From a bacterium (GTDB lineage Bacteria; Electryoneota; RPQS01): 64,000 nt of DNA. Each line of letters opens with the position of its first letter. The first letter of the stretch is position 1. Below the pieces are notes generated by a model. That model saw nothing but the letters and a program-made list of their open reading frames with translations, had not been told where the DNA came from and did no database searches. Both the position numbers and the translations under genes were made by a program. This document shows positions 14,712 to 23,543 of the stretch, piece after piece. Where the stretch lies: NCBI GenBank assembly GCA_013360195.1, contig JABWCQ010000003.1, positions 62,001 through 126,000 on the forward strand. Direction: 5' to 3'.

Positions 14712-15517
14712 CAGACATCCTGCATCCACGGTGTGTCTATATCGGGATTCGAGACGTTGCCATGGCGATTCCAAGAGTCTCAGACATCGGTCTTGGAATA
14801 GAAATAGTATTCAATGACACCTCGGATTTGTGGCCCCGGGTTAAGTGGGACACCCTGCTTGGATTATCGGATGATCTTGCGGAGGCACAGCTGCCGGTCG
14901 CATGCCACGGTCCGTTCAATAGCATTGCCATTGCGTCTAAAGACGATCATATTGCCGAGTATTCGTACCAGTGTCTGGCGGCAAGCATCGAAGGCGCGCG
15001 GATTCTTGGTTCACCTCTGATTGTTTTTCACACGGGCTATTTGCCTCAGTACCCGACGACTTACAGACCTGTCTGGCTTGACAAGTTCTGCGTCAAGCTA
15101 AACCAGCTGCTCGATATTGCATCGAACAATGGTATTGTACTGGCCATGGAAAACACCTACGAGCTCGACACAACATTGTTTGAGGAGATATTCGAACGGG
15201 TTCAACATCCTTTCCTCGGAATGTGTTTCGATACAGGTCACTCTGCGTGCTTTTCAAAGGTTCCTGCCAAATCTTGGATTGATAGCTTTTCGGAGCAAAT
15301 CGTTCATCTGCATCTTAGCGACAATGACGGAGAATCCGATCTGCATTGGGGACTTGGCCGGGGTGTAGTAAATATCTCAACCTTAATCGGACCGCTTATT
15401 GCGCGCGGCGCGAGACCGTCCGTAACATTCGAAGTCCCACTGGACGAGACGCAATCTTCGAATGACTATTTGACGCGGTCAATCGCCGCTGCGATTGGAT
15501 CTACTCATGAAAAGTAA
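14708..15517 (+). CDS. sugar phosphate isomerase/epimerase-like TIM-barrel protein
   Basis: A 269-residue protein of the xylose-isomerase-like / AP-endonuclease-2 superfamily. Metal-ligand positions are visible: CHGPF near residue 63, VFHTGY near 109, AMENTYE (Glu), FDTGHSACF (Asp/His), VHLHLSDNDGESDLHWGLGRG (His and Asp) and VTFEVP (Glu). These proteins act on sugars or keto acids with divalent metals, or resemble endonuclease IV; no substrate can be deduced. ATGA overlap with the biotin carrier gene places it in the acyl-CoA operon, perhaps by chance. It ends 11 bases inside the next small gene. Confidence 0.82.
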   Translation: MTDILHPRCVYIGIRDVAMAIPRVSDIGLGIEIVFNDTSDLWPRVKWDTLLGLSDDLAEAQLPVACHGPFNSIAIASKDDHIAEYSYQCLAASIEGARILGSPLIVFHTGYLPQYPTTYRPVWLDKFCVKLNQLLDIASNNGIVLAMENTYELDTTLFEEIFERVQHPFLGMCFDTGHSACFSKVPAKSWIDSFSEQIVHLHLSDNDGESDLHWGLGRGVVNISTLIGPLIARGARPSVTFEVPLDETQSSNDYLTRSIAAAIGSTHEK

Positions 15518-15698
15518 TGATAAGAAATCAGCGGACAAGAAAAAGTTGCCTGATCTCGAGAAGATTGAGCGGATGCTGCGTGATGCAGACATCTCTCCAG
15601 AGGAGTATCAGGCGCTTAAAGACGAATTGAAACGAAACCGGCGAAGGAATGAAGGTGCCGGTGATAATCCACTAGATAATTTGTACGACGAACCTTAA
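15507..15698 (+). CDS. small charged protein of unknown function
   Basis: A 63-residue protein rich in Lys, Glu and Arg, predicted as mostly helix (LPDLEKIERMLRDADISPEEYQAL, then LKRNRRR and an acidic tail). It may be a SHOCT-like or short coiled-coil protein, but I recognise no family. The ATG at 15507 was chosen over an in-frame TTG four codons earlier. It overlaps the preceding stop by 11 bases and is followed 15 bases later by the acyl-CoA dehydrogenase ATG (AAGGAACC ribosome binding site). Position and coding-like composition support it as real. Confidence 0.6.
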   Translation: MKSNDKKSADKKKLPDLEKIERMLRDADISPEEYQALKDELKRNRRRNEGAGDNPLDNLYDEP

Positions 15699-15713
15699 GG
15701 AACCAGACCTCCG

Positions 15714-16886
15714 ATGAGCCTTGGAGACAGACTCCCTCTGACTGAAGAGCAGAAAATGCTTCGTGACATGGTGCGCGATTTTGCTCAAACTAGAATTAAG
15801 CCTATTGCTGCGGAAATTGATGAGACGGAACGATTTCCTGAAGAAATCTTTGCGGAAATGGGCGAGCTCGGACTGATGGGCATTCCGTACCCTGAGGAGT
15901 ACGGTGGTGCCGGAATGGACTACACTTCGTATGCCTTGGCGGTTGAAGAAGTCGCCAAAGTCTGCGGCTCAACAGCGCTAGGATTAGCTGCACACATCTC
16001 GTTAGGTTGTGGCCCCATCTACTTGTTTGGAACTGAGGCGCAGAAGAAGAAGTACCTTCCTGACCTGTGTGCAGGCAAGCACATGGGTGGGTTTGGTCTT
16101 ACGGAGCCGCAAGCCGGTAGTGATGCCGGCGCGACGCAGACGACATGCCTTGATCAGGGTGATCACTACCTTCTTAACGGCACAAAAGTGTATTGCACGA
16201 ATGGATCTTATTCAAAGACGTATGTGGTAAGTGCCGTCACCGAAAAAGGCAAAGGTACTCGTGGGATTTCCTGCTTCATCGTCGAACGCGACTGGGACGG
16301 ATTTGCCGTTGGCAAGAAGGAGCGAAAACTAGGGGTCCGCGGTTCCGACACTGTTGTGCTCCACTTCAACGATGTAAGAGTTCCTAAAGACAATTTATTA
16401 GGACGACCCGGCGAGGGCTTTAAGCAGATGCTTATGACGCTCGATGGAGGTCGAATCTCCATTGGCGCGATGGCGCTGGGCTTGGCGGAAGGCGCATATC
16501 TCGAAACGCTAAAATACGTTACCGGGAGAAAGGCCTTTGACCAGAGAGTCGCGGATTTTCAAGCTACACAATTCAAGTTGGCCGACATGTACGTGAATAT
16601 CGAAGCTGCACGTCATATGATTTTTGATGCCGCTAGGAAGAAAGATCAGGGCGAAGACTTCTCTCAGGAAGCTGCGATGGCAAAGCTTTTTGCCAGCGAA
16701 GTCGGAGCCAAAGTGACATCTCAAGCTATCCAACTTCACGGCGGATATGGTTACATTCGCGAATACCCCGTGGAACGAATGTTTCGCGACAACAAATTGA
16801 CTGAAATTGGTGAAGGAACATCAGAGATTCAACGATTAGTCATTGCGCGAGCGATTCTCAAAGAATGGGACGCTGCAAACGGTTGA
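15714..16886 (+). CDS. acyl-CoA dehydrogenase
   Basis: A 390-residue flavoprotein that forms the 2,3-double bond of acyl-CoAs and passes electrons to ETF. FGLTEPQAGSDAG is the FAD/substrate loop, YCTNGSYSKTYVV the beta-sheet domain, and QLHGGYGYIREYPVERMFRD the signature helix. The base is E367 in [11 protein letters not shown], the position used by short- and medium-chain and branched-chain enzymes. Isovaleryl-CoA dehydrogenases have Ala or Gly there and use an earlier Glu. So despite its place in a leucine-type cluster it does not look like a classical isovaleryl-CoA dehydrogenase. Its stop directly abuts the next ORF. Confidence 0.94.
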   Translation: MSLGDRLPLTEEQKMLRDMVRDFAQTRIKPIAAEIDETERFPEEIFAEMGELGLMGIPYPEEYGGAGMDYTSYALAVEEVAKVCGSTALGLAAHISLGCGPIYLFGTEAQKKKYLPDLCAGKHMGGFGLTEPQAGSDAGATQTTCLDQGDHYLLNGTKVYCTNGSYSKTYVVSAVTEKGKGTRGISCFIVERDWDGFAVGKKERKLGVRGSDTVVLHFNDVRVPKDNLLGRPGEGFKQMLMTLDGGRISIGAMALGLAEGAYLETLKYVTGRKAFDQRVADFQATQFKLADMYVNIEAARHMIFDAARKKDQGEDFSQEAAMAKLFASEVGAKVTSQAIQLHGGYGYIREYPVERMFRDNKLTEIGEGTSEIQRLVIARAILKEWDAANG

Positions 16887-16925
16887 TTGTTTTCGCCTGA
16901 TGTATATCGTGCGCGCACATTCGAC

Positions 16926-17786
16926 ATGCGTTTGACTGTTGGTAAAGTCCAGGTTGATGTGTTGGACGATGGTCTGTTTGAATTGCGTCCCGAGACTTTC
17001 GTGAAGATCGCAAAAGGCCGGAACGCTGAACTGCTCAACAAGTCAAAGTTTCGGCCGAGGATCAAGGTCGGGTTCAATAGTCTGCTGCTTCGTGGCGACG
17101 ACTTGACGGTTATTGTTGATCCGGGTACGGGTGACAAGGAACGAATCGCGGAGCGACGCAGTTACAATCTTGACTGGCCAAGGAGAGTCTTTAGTCGGCT
17201 TAAAACTCTTGGTCTGAGACGTGAAGACATTGACCTCGTTGTATTGACTCATTTGCACTGGGACCATGCCGGGGCGTGCACGACCATTGGATTCAGCGGT
17301 CAACTTGAGCCTACATTTCCAAGAGCAAAGGTGGTCTTGCAAGCAACCGAACTGGAAAACGCGCGCCGCTTACACCTTGCCGGCGACGACGGTTATAGCG
17401 CGGATGATTATGAACCGCTAGACGCAAGTCGAAAATTCGAATTGCTGACCGAACAGAATAGTCAAGTTCTTCCGTGGTTAGGTTGCCATTGGACTGGCGG
17501 ACACACTGCGGGGCATATGGCTGTTAGAGTCGGAAATGATGGACAACCTGGGCTGTTTTACTTGAGCGATCTGCTTCCCACAACGGCTCAGCTCGCGATG
17601 GACAGCGGGATGTCTTACGACCAGAATCCGGACGAACTTGCGGCCGCCAAAAGGAAGTATTTGTCGCTTGCGGCAGAAAATGAGGACGCGGTCGTACTTG
17701 TACACGCACCGCGAAACCGGCTCGGAAGATTGAAACGAGTGTCGGAAGACAATTTCACTTTTGAACATATAGTTCAACAATCATAA
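16926..17786 (+). CDS. metallo-beta-lactamase-fold hydrolase
   Basis: About 286 residues. The zinc signature is THLHWDHAGA (HxHxDH, near residue 106 from this start), with WTGGHTAGHM as the next histidine. FYLSDLLPT gives the bridging Asp and VLVHAPR the last region. Proteins of this shape include lactonases, glyoxalase II-like thioesterases and AHL-lactonase-like enzymes. A thioesterase role would suit the acyl-CoA neighbours but is only inference. I start it at ATG 16926 (MRLTVGKVQVDVLDDG), the usual family N-terminus. A TTG at 16887, directly after the dehydrogenase stop, is the alternative. Confidence 0.83.
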   Translation: MRLTVGKVQVDVLDDGLFELRPETFVKIAKGRNAELLNKSKFRPRIKVGFNSLLLRGDDLTVIVDPGTGDKERIAERRSYNLDWPRRVFSRLKTLGLRREDIDLVVLTHLHWDHAGACTTIGFSGQLEPTFPRAKVVLQATELENARRLHLAGDDGYSADDYEPLDASRKFELLTEQNSQVLPWLGCHWTGGHTAGHMAVRVGNDGQPGLFYLSDLLPTTAQLAMDSGMSYDQNPDELAAAKRKYLSLAAENEDAVVLVHAPRNRLGRLKRVSEDNFTFEHIVQQS

Positions 17787-17809
17787 TACACTAAAGTCCA
17801 TTAAACGTA

Positions 17810-18991
17810 ATGAACCCGAATACACCTGTCATAACATCAGGCGCACGCACGGCAATTGGAACCTTTATGGGGTCGCTTGCATCAGTTCCCGCGCCAGCAT
17901 TGGCGGCACATGTTCTGAAAGCGAATCTCGATAAATCAAACGTCGAAGCCAATGAGGTTGATGAAGTAATCCTTGGTCAGGTATTGCAGGGCGGGGCAGG
18001 ACAAGCACCCGCTCGCCAAGCTGCACTTTTTGCAGGAATCCCCGATACAGTATCTGCATGGACAGTCAACAAGGTTTGTTCATCGGGATTGCGTGCCATC
18101 ATGTCCGCAGCTCAAAGTATCGCGCTGGGGGAAGCAAAGATTATGCTTGCCGGCGGCATGGAAAACATGTCCCTTGCGCCATACATTCTTGATCGCGCTC
18201 GCAGTGGATACCGTTTAGGTAACGGCTCAATAAATGACCTTATGATCACTGACGGACTTTGGGACCCGCATAACAACATCCACATGGGATCATGCGCTGA
18301 AAAGTGCGCACGCGAGCACAAGATTTCTCGAGAGGAACAGGACGAATTCGCAGCTGAATCATACCGCCGTGCCATTTCCGCTCAGAAGGATGGCAAGTTC
18401 AAGAACGAAATCGTCCCGGTCGTGATTAAAGGCAAAAAGGGTGAGGTGTCAATCGAAGTTGATGAAGAGCCCCCCAATGTCAATTTTGAAAAGATGTCCC
18501 AGCTGAAGCCTGCATTCGAGAAAGACGGCACAATCACGGCGGCAAATGCATCGAAGATCAACGACGGTGCATCGGCTGTCATGATGATGTCGTTTGAGGA
18601 GGCACACCGACGCGGACTGAAACCGTTGGCCAGAGTTGTCGGCTATACTACATACAGTCATGAGCCTGTGTGGTTCGCTACTGCACCGGCACCGGCTGTT
18701 CAGAAATTGCTGCGACGTATTGACTGGAAGGTCTCTGATGTTGATTTGTTTGAGCTGAATGAGGCTTTTGCTGTGGTTGGACTCTATAACATGAAGCAGA
18801 TCGGTGCATCCGCAGACAAAGTAAACGTTTGGGGCGGTGCAGTGGCTTTGGGGCATCCAATAGGCTCCTCTGGATGCCGAATTGTTGTTACCTTGCTTCA
18901 TGCGCTTCGTGATCGTGGTGCGAAGCGGGGTGTTGTTGGAATTTGCAATGGCGGTGGCGAGGCGACTGCACTCGCCGTTGAAATGCTATAA
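17810..18991 (+). CDS. acetyl-CoA C-acetyltransferase (thiolase)
   Basis: A 393-residue thiolase of the biosynthetic/short-chain class. The nucleophile is C90 in NKVCSSGLRAI. ELNEAFAVV and the catalytic His in WGGAVALGHPIGSSG are present, as is the second Cys in VGICNGGGEATALAVE. It makes or cleaves acetoacetyl-CoA, consistent with the next gene, a 3-hydroxyacyl-CoA dehydrogenase. Together they can form or break 3-hydroxybutyryl-CoA. The only upstream gap is 23 bases, so it belongs to the same transcript as the acyl-CoA genes. Confidence 0.95.
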   Translation: MNPNTPVITSGARTAIGTFMGSLASVPAPALAAHVLKANLDKSNVEANEVDEVILGQVLQGGAGQAPARQAALFAGIPDTVSAWTVNKVCSSGLRAIMSAAQSIALGEAKIMLAGGMENMSLAPYILDRARSGYRLGNGSINDLMITDGLWDPHNNIHMGSCAEKCAREHKISREEQDEFAAESYRRAISAQKDGKFKNEIVPVVIKGKKGEVSIEVDEEPPNVNFEKMSQLKPAFEKDGTITAANASKINDGASAVMMMSFEEAHRRGLKPLARVVGYTTYSHEPVWFATAPAPAVQKLLRRIDWKVSDVDLFELNEAFAVVGLYNMKQIGASADKVNVWGGAVALGHPIGSSGCRIVVTLLHALRDRGAKRGVVGICNGGGEATALAVEML

Positions 18992-19009
18992 ATTAAATCA
19001 TAATTCATA

Positions 19010-19864
19010 ATGACAATTTCAAATGTAGCCGTGATTGGCGGCGGTACAATGGGCAACGGGATTGCTCACATTTGTGCACAGAAAGGCTGCACAGTTCAGC
19101 TTATCGAAACATCACAGGCACTGCTTGATCGCGCATTGTCGACGATTGACAAGAACCTGGCTCGCCAGGTGAGCAAGGGAACCTTGTCCGAGGAAGATAA
19201 AACTGCAACACTAAGCAGGATTAATGGATCACTTTCTGTTGAAAGTGTGCGGAATGCGGATATCGTGATAGAGGCAATCGTCGAGAGTGAGTCCGTTAAG
19301 AAGGATCTTTTCACGAAAGTGGATTCTCTTGCCAAGCCGGACGCGATTCTTGCGTCAAATACGTCCACAATTTCAATAACAACAATCGCGGCTTCAACGA
19401 AAAGGGCAAACAAGTTCATCGGCATGCACTTTATGAATCCCGTTCCGATGATGCAGCTGGTTGAAGTCATACGTGGTCTTGCCACGGATAACTCAACCCA
19501 CGAAGCAGTCGTCGAGTTCTCAAAGGCTCTCGGCAAGACTCCGATTACGGTTAATGACTTTCCCGGCTTTGTGTCTAACCGGATACTTATGCCGATGATA
19601 AATGAGGCCGTGTACTGCTTGATGGAAGGTGTTGGCGAAGCTGAAGCAATCGACGGAGTCATGAAACTCGGCATGAACCATCCGATGGGACCGTTGGCAC
19701 TTGCAGACCTAATTGGTTTGGACGTATGCCTCGCGATTATGGATGTCCTGCACCGAGATTTGGGTGACTCGAAATACCGTCCATGTCCTTTGCTGAAGAA
19801 ATATGTAGCTGCAGGTTATCTGGGACGAAAGTCTGGCCGCGGATTTTACGACTACGCAAAATAG
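19010..19864 (+). CDS. 3-hydroxybutyryl-CoA dehydrogenase
   Basis: A 284-residue NAD(P)-dependent single-domain dehydrogenase. The Rossmann motif [16 protein letters not shown] is at the N-terminus. IVIEAIVES and [11 protein letters not shown] contain substrate-side residues, and [17 protein letters not shown] carries the catalytic His. [19 protein letters not shown] begins the C-terminal helical domain, and [14 protein letters not shown] is the usual end. Length and motifs match Hbd/PaaH. It follows the thiolase by 18 bases, forming a C4 module. Confidence 0.95.
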   Translation: MTISNVAVIGGGTMGNGIAHICAQKGCTVQLIETSQALLDRALSTIDKNLARQVSKGTLSEEDKTATLSRINGSLSVESVRNADIVIEAIVESESVKKDLFTKVDSLAKPDAILASNTSTISITTIAASTKRANKFIGMHFMNPVPMMQLVEVIRGLATDNSTHEAVVEFSKALGKTPITVNDFPGFVSNRILMPMINEAVYCLMEGVGEAEAIDGVMKLGMNHPMGPLALADLIGLDVCLAIMDVLHRDLGDSKYRPCPLLKKYVAAGYLGRKSGRGFYDYAK

Positions 19865-19875
19865 GAAGCAACTTC

Positions 19876-20199
19876 ATGATTATCACAACTACCCCCGGCG
19901 TCGACGGGCGAAAGATAGAAGCGTACCTCGGTGTAGTGGCGGGCGAGGCAATTGTGGGAGCGAACATCTTCAAGGATTTGTTCGCCGGTATCAGAGATAT
20001 TGTTGGGGGTCGAAGCTCCGCGTATGAGAACGAATTGCGGAAGGCGCGTGACATTGCATTGCAGGAACTTGCGGACAATGCCAAGCAACTTGGTGCGAAT
20101 GCAGTGGTTGGAGTCGACCTTGATTACGAAGTGATTGGCTCCGGCGGATCGATGCTCATGGTCTCGGCAAGTGGTACAGCAGTCAAAGTGTCAGTGTAA
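19876..20199 (+). CDS. YbjQ/UPF0145 family protein
   Basis: A 107-residue protein of the YbjQ (UPF0145) 'heavy-metal-binding' family. It begins [21 protein letters not shown] and continues [50 protein letters not shown] is the strongly conserved core, and [11 protein letters not shown] the end. The fold is a pentameric ring in known structures and its role is uncertain. The ATG at 19876 gives the family's normal N-terminus. It is 11 bases after the dehydrogenase gene, so it is embedded in the acyl-CoA operon. Confidence 0.9.
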   Translation: MIITTTPGVDGRKIEAYLGVVAGEAIVGANIFKDLFAGIRDIVGGRSSAYENELRKARDIALQELADNAKQLGANAVVGVDLDYEVIGSGGSMLMVSASGTAVKVSV

Positions 20200-20238
20200 C
20201 GAAACCAATTCGATTATTTAAATTACGCAGTATTTAAC

Positions 20239-21381
20239 ATGGATCACCTCCTTTCCGAACAGCACCTTGAAGTAAAGAATGTAATTCGCCAATTTGCCGA
20301 AAAAGAGGTGGCTCCTACAACGGCATTGCGCGACGAGAAAAGTATCTTTCCTGTCGAAATCTGCAAGAAGATCGCCGAGCTCGGGTTCATGGGAGTAAAC
20401 ACTCCAGAAGAACTTGGCGGGGCGGGGATGGATACGGTGACATATGCCATCGTTATCGAAGAGCTGTCACGCGTTGATCCGGCAGTAGGTGTCGTTGTGT
20501 CCGTGAACAACTCCCTCGTTTGCTATCCCCTCCAAAAATATGGTTCACCGGACCAGCACGCTCGTTACCTGCGTCCTCTGGCGGAAGGCAAGAAACTTGG
20601 CGCATTCTGCTTGACGGAACCTGGATCAGGATCTGATGCTTCCGGGCTATCGATGTCTGCGATAAGAGACGGGGATGACTATATCTTAAGCGGCGAAAAA
20701 GCCTTCATTACGAATGGCATCATTGCAGATACATTTATTGTAATGGCACGTACGGACAAGACGCAAAAGGCGAAGGGAATCAGTGCATTCATCGTCGAGG
20801 ATGGTTTCCCGGGCTTTAAGCGCGGTCCGAATGAAAAGAAGATGGGAATCCGGTCCTCCGACTGTTGCATGATCATTCTCGATGAGTGCCGCGTGCCTAA
20901 AGAGAATCTATTGGGCAAGGAAGGCGATGGTTTCAAGGTTGCCATGACAGCATTGGATAGCGGCAGAATTGGAATCGCCGCACAGGCCATTGGTCTTGCG
21001 CAAGGCGCTTTGGACGAGGCCGTCAAATATTCGAAAATACGCGAACAGTTTGGCAAACCAATATCGGAATTTCAGGCGATACAGTTCAAACTTGCCGACA
21101 TGCAAGTAATGACGGAATCTGCACGCTTGTTGAATTACAGCGCGGCACGCAAGAAGGACACGGGTCAGAAATTTACAAATGAGGCGGCCATGGCTAAGCT
21201 CTATGCATCCGACGTGGTCATGAAGGTAGCCATGGAAGCAGTGCAAATTCACGGTGGCAACGGCTATCTCAAGGATTTTCCAGTCGAGCGAATGCTGCGA
21301 GACGCGAAAGTAACTGAGATTTACGAGGGCACATCTGAAATACAACGAACTATCATTGCACGAACTTTACTGAGCAGCTAA
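20239..21381 (+). CDS. acyl-CoA dehydrogenase (short/branched-chain type)
   Basis: A 380-residue flavoenzyme, paralogous to the one at 15714. Motifs are [51 protein letters not shown] and [20 protein letters not shown]. The base Glu is E363 in [13 protein letters not shown]. This combination is typical of butyryl-CoA or 2-methyl-branched-chain acyl-CoA dehydrogenases. Electron-transfer flavoprotein genes are not in the window. Its stop shares a base with the aminotransferase ATG (TAATG), linking fatty or branched acyl oxidation with transamination. Confidence 0.95.
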   Translation: MDHLLSEQHLEVKNVIRQFAEKEVAPTTALRDEKSIFPVEICKKIAELGFMGVNTPEELGGAGMDTVTYAIVIEELSRVDPAVGVVVSVNNSLVCYPLQKYGSPDQHARYLRPLAEGKKLGAFCLTEPGSGSDASGLSMSAIRDGDDYILSGEKAFITNGIIADTFIVMARTDKTQKAKGISAFIVEDGFPGFKRGPNEKKMGIRSSDCCMIILDECRVPKENLLGKEGDGFKVAMTALDSGRIGIAAQAIGLAQGALDEAVKYSKIREQFGKPISEFQAIQFKLADMQVMTESARLLNYSAARKKDTGQKFTNEAAMAKLYASDVVMKVAMEAVQIHGGNGYLKDFPVERMLRDAKVTEIYEGTSEIQRTIIARTLLSS

Positions 21382-22340
21382 TGGAAACAGTTATACAAAA
21401 GGAGCCGAGAGTGGCGAAATCGGCATTTGACGAAACACTTAAGATCTGGATGAGTGGCAAACTCGTCAAGTGGGAAGATGCAACGACACATGTTGCCACC
21501 CACGCACTTCACTATGGTTCAGCCGTGTTTGAAGGTATTCGCGCGTACAAGACGGAGCGCGGAACCACAATTTGGGGACTGAAGCAGCATATCCGCCGTT
21601 TCTTTGACTCGGCGAAAATATACCGCATGCCCATGCCGTTTACTCACGAGCAGATTGAACTGGCGTGTGCTGAAGTGGTGATTGCAAACAATATGGAAGA
21701 GGCGTATCTCAGACCACTCTTCTACAGAGGATACAACTCATTGGGTGTGCATCCGCGTGCTTGTCCCACTGAATGTGTGATCATCCCATTAAGGTGGGGT
21801 AAATACCTTGGCCCTGAGGCGCTTGAGCAGGGTGTTGACGTGATGGTATCAAGCTGGACTCGAATTGCGCCAAACACGCTCCCGGCTCTGGCCAAGTCTG
21901 CGGCAAACTATGCGAATTCGCATCTGACCGTGGTTGACGCGCAGAATCTTGGTTTTACGGAAGGCATAGCATTGGACATGAATGGATATGTGTCTGAGGG
22001 ATCAGGTGAGAATGTGTTCGTCATTCGAGACGGCAAGATTGTGACCCCGCCGCTTGGTGCTTCTGTCCTGCCGGGAATCACCCGTGGCTGCATTATCCAA
22101 TTGGCTAAAGAGCTTGGTGTTACGGTGACCGAGACACTGATTCCTCGCGAACTTCTTTACATTGCTGACGAGGTGTTCTTTACCGGCACTGCTGCAGAAG
22201 TTACACCGGTTCGTTCGGTAGACAAGGTCATCATTGGCGAAGGAAAGGCCGGGCCGATTACCAAGAAGATTCAATCAGCGTTTTTCGACTTGATTGAAGG
22301 TCGCCGCGAAGATTCTTTGAACTTGCATTATTGGCTATAG
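21381..22340 (+). CDS. ilvE: branched-chain amino acid aminotransferase
   Basis: A 319-residue fold-type IV PLP enzyme that interconverts Leu/Ile/Val and their 2-oxo acids. HALHYGSAVFEGIRAYKT, YLRPLFYRGYNSLGV, ALAKSAANYANS (PLP lysine region), EGIALDMNGYVSEGSGENVFVI and VFFTGTAAEVTPVRSVD are the standard IlvE segments. Translational coupling to the acyl-CoA dehydrogenase suggests that here it feeds branched-chain amino acids into catabolism, although the same enzyme also serves synthesis. The branched-chain oxo-acid dehydrogenase needed between them is not in this window. Confidence 0.96.
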   Translation: METVIQKEPRVAKSAFDETLKIWMSGKLVKWEDATTHVATHALHYGSAVFEGIRAYKTERGTTIWGLKQHIRRFFDSAKIYRMPMPFTHEQIELACAEVVIANNMEEAYLRPLFYRGYNSLGVHPRACPTECVIIPLRWGKYLGPEALEQGVDVMVSSWTRIAPNTLPALAKSAANYANSHLTVVDAQNLGFTEGIALDMNGYVSEGSGENVFVIRDGKIVTPPLGASVLPGITRGCIIQLAKELGVTVTETLIPRELLYIADEVFFTGTAAEVTPVRSVDKVIIGEGKAGPITKKIQSAFFDLIEGRREDSLNLHYWL

Positions 22341-22353
22341 GACATTAATCTGA

Positions 22354-22803
22354 ATGCGAAGTAGACGATCCGCTCGCGAGTGGGCGCTGCGGGTGCTTTA
22401 TGCCACCCGGCTTACCGGATATCCCGTCGAGCAGTGTTTCGGCGACATACTCAAAGATGCCAAGGAAGACCCAAATTTGGGTTTCTGCAGAAAACTCTGT
22501 GAACATGTTGCTTCCGGTGACGAGCGAATCGACGAGTCAATTCGCAAGGCCGTGCAGAAATGGGATTTAGCTCGTTTGGCGGTAATTGATTTGATCATTC
22601 TTCGCATGGCCATTGCGGAATTTCTGTACTTCGATGATATCCCGTACAAAGTTACCATTAACGAGGCGATTGAACTGGCCAAAGAGTATTCTACCGGGCA
22701 AAGCGGACGTTTCGTAAACGGAATTTTGGATGCAGTATGTGCAGATCTGAAGAAGAACGACCTGCGCAAACAGAAACTTGAGTCCGAAACTGTGCAACGA
22801 TGA
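22354..22803 (+). CDS. nusB: transcription antitermination factor NusB
   Basis: A 149-residue all-helical protein that binds boxA RNA with NusE (S10) in rRNA antitermination. It begins RRSAREWALRVLYATRL. The C-terminal half has the family core: WDLARLAVIDLIILRMAIAEF, DIPYKVTINEAIELAKEYSTGQSGRFVNGILDAV. Length is normal. The TGA stop overlaps the ATG of the phosphoesterase (CGATGA). It follows ilvE by 13 bases. Confidence 0.96.
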   Translation: MRSRRSAREWALRVLYATRLTGYPVEQCFGDILKDAKEDPNLGFCRKLCEHVASGDERIDESIRKAVQKWDLARLAVIDLIILRMAIAEFLYFDDIPYKVTINEAIELAKEYSTGQSGRFVNGILDAVCADLKKNDLRKQKLESETVQR

Positions 22804-23480
22804 AGATCGGCGTTATATCCGATATTCACGGCAACTTGCCCGCTCTTGAAGCGGTCATGGAAGATTGCGGTCGCCAGAATCTCGAGAAAATTGTATGTCT
22901 TGGCGATGTTGTCGGATATGGAGCAAGTCCGAATGAATGCTGTGAACTGGTCCGGGAACACTGTGCCGCAACGGTTATGGGCAATCACGATAGCGCCCTT
23001 TGCGGCATTACACCGATGCAGTTCTTTAACGCGTATGCGCGCGCAGCAATTGAGTGGTCGCAGAAATGCATTGAGGACTCATTCCAGCAGTGGCTCGGAG
23101 AGTTACCTCTGACTCACATGGAAGAGGAAGTGCTGTTTGTGCACTCAACTCCAAAGGATCCAAGTGCATGGAATTACATTCACAACCCAGATGAAGCGGC
23201 ACAGCACTTTGCCATAATGCCGCCAGGCCGGACAGCATTCATTGGTCATTCGCACATACCTGCACATTTTGCTGGACCTGAAGGTCGAAGAATCATTAAC
23301 ATCGGGTCAGTCGGCCAACCTCGCGATAGAAATCCACACGCAAGTTATTTAGTATATGATACAGAAACAGGGAATTTCCAGTGGTCTCGCGTGAGTTATG
23401 ATGTTCAAAAAGCGGCCCAGAAGATCCGAGATGCGGGCTTGCCTGAATTCCTTGCGTCCCGATTATTCATAGGGATGTAG
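22800..23480 (+). CDS. calcineurin-like metallophosphoesterase
   Basis: A 226-residue two-metal phosphoesterase. In order are MKIGVISDIHGN (motif I), CLGDVVGYGASPNECCELV (motif II), TVMGNHDSAL (motif III), LFVHSTPKDP and AFIGHSHIPAHF (motif V), then NIGSVGQPRDRNPHASY. That is the pattern of the YfcE/YvnB-like 'DNA methylase-adjacent' phosphoesterases seen in many bacteria. The substrate is unknown. It is coupled to nusB by overlap and followed by a hairpin. Confidence 0.92.
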   Translation: MKIGVISDIHGNLPALEAVMEDCGRQNLEKIVCLGDVVGYGASPNECCELVREHCAATVMGNHDSALCGITPMQFFNAYARAAIEWSQKCIEDSFQQWLGELPLTHMEEEVLFVHSTPKDPSAWNYIHNPDEAAQHFAIMPPGRTAFIGHSHIPAHFAGPEGRRIINIGSVGQPRDRNPHASYLVYDTETGNFQWSRVSYDVQKAAQKIRDAGLPEFLASRLFIGM

Positions 23481-23499
23481 TAACAAAACGGAAACTGAC

Positions 23500-23519
23500 G
23501 GGCGGCACAAATGCCGCCC
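23500..23519 (+). terminator. terminator-like hairpin before secA
   Basis: GGGCGGCA (23500-23507) pairs perfectly with TGCCGCCC (23512-23519) across a CAAA tetraloop. The following bases ATTCATTAG are AT-rich but lack a long T-run, so termination may be partial. It separates the nusB-phosphoesterase unit from secA. Confidence 0.55.
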
Positions 23520-23543
23520 ATTCATTAGACGAGAATCATCTAA

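Noticed and set aside
14708-15517. Endonuclease IV (nfo)
   Set aside because: The barrel has the superfamily metal ligands but lacks the full set of endonuclease IV motifs; an isomerase/epimerase-like call is safer.
19096-19674. 192-residue open frame on the - strand
   Set aside because: It is antisense to a clear 3-hydroxyacyl-CoA dehydrogenase and reflects codon bias of that gene.
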